In this document: positions 63,896-64,000 of the stretch, piece by piece | Position numbering within the stretch: position 1 is the stretch's first letter | Layout of the letters: each line of letters starts with the position of its first letter | From: Candidatus Bariatricus faecipullorum | GTDB lineage: Bacteria; Bacillota; Clostridia; Lachnospirales; Lachnospiraceae | Reading direction: 5' to 3' | DNA: 64,000 nt | Assembly (NCBI GenBank): GCA_019118525.1 | Contig: DWYV01000062.1 | Span: forward strand, 1-64,000 | The notes under the pieces: model-generated | Databases searched by the model: none | Seen by the model: the letters and a program-made list of their open reading frames with translations, nothing else | What the model was told of the DNA's origin: nothing | Position numbers and translations under genes: made by a program

Positions 63896-64000
63896 TCCTG
63901 TTACCTCCTACACTTACATTTTCGGAATGGACGTCTGCGTCCACTCTGTTTTCAGTTGCTGTTTTATGGATTATCCTGTTATAAGGATGTTCCTTTCGCC

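Overview
The window looks like a chromosomal contig from a Gram-positive anaerobe of the class Clostridia, most likely a Lachnospiraceae gut bacterium (inference). Supporting this are strong AGGAGG-type ribosome binding sites, a firmicute order of ribosomal genes, SAM-I and glycine riboswitches, a KtrAB potassium system, SleB/PcsB-type wall hydrolases, an FchA-FolD-Fhs one-carbon module and several small Lachnospiraceae-type families (DUF6145-like, DUF6440-like). The first 16 bases match the 3' end of the Nextera/Tn5 mosaic-end adapter, so position 1 is an assembly end and not natural sequence.

Layout. 17-9750 is a mixed, partly decayed region. It has intact genes for a Crp/Fnr regulator, a TudS-like desulfidase, ribokinase, an M24 peptidase, a HAD hydrolase, a P-loop kinase, a DUF6440-like protein, a divergent peptide deformylase and a DUF4143 ATPase. 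These alternate with scarred remnants: metY and an Rrf2 regulator (1450-2140), a chimera of an acetyltransferase N-terminus and a cell-surface anchor (5823-6215), and a broken AbiE toxin-antitoxin pair (8418-9620). 9793-20496 is leftward housekeeping: lysS (with an extra tRNA-binding domain), greA, dusB, birA, argF fused in frame to a patatin gene, a wall hydrolase, an rRNA/tRNA methyltransferase and ktrA/ktrB. 20751-31844 holds a two-component system, riboswitch-controlled metK, murA, aroK, topB, an aldo/keto reductase, uppP and a HAD phosphatase. 32024-33118 is a PcsB/SleB-like hydrolase.

33193-38373 is the arabinose operon araR-araB-araD-araA with a repeat-rich operator region upstream; rpiB and an orphan sugar-binding lipoprotein follow at 38852-40516. 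CorA, an HD-domain protein and a PhoH protein lie at 40608-43606.

43767-53680 is one leftward cluster of nine genes: gcvT-gcvH-gcvPA-gcvPB-lplA-lpdA-fhs-fchA-folD. It sits behind one sigma-A-like promoter and a single-aptamer glycine riboswitch. Together the products cleave glycine to CO2, NH3 and methylene-THF, lipoylate and reoxidise GcvH, and interconvert methylene-THF, formyl-THF and formate with ATP gain or cost at Fhs. 54085-54531 is a broken flavin reductase gene.

54577-63895 is the distal part of the spc-alpha ribosomal operon, read leftwards: rplF, rplR, rpsE, rpmD, rplO, secY, adk, map, a KOW protein, infA, rpmJ, rpsM, rpsK, rpsD, rpoA, rplQ, ending at a clear terminator. An unusual 316-base gap separates rpmJ from rpsM.

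The most notable patterns are the recurring internal-deletion scars in accessory genes, the patatin-ornithine carbamoyltransferase fusion, and the complete glycine-to-formate operon under one riboswitch. I saw no CRISPR array, tRNA, rRNA, transposase or prophage gene.
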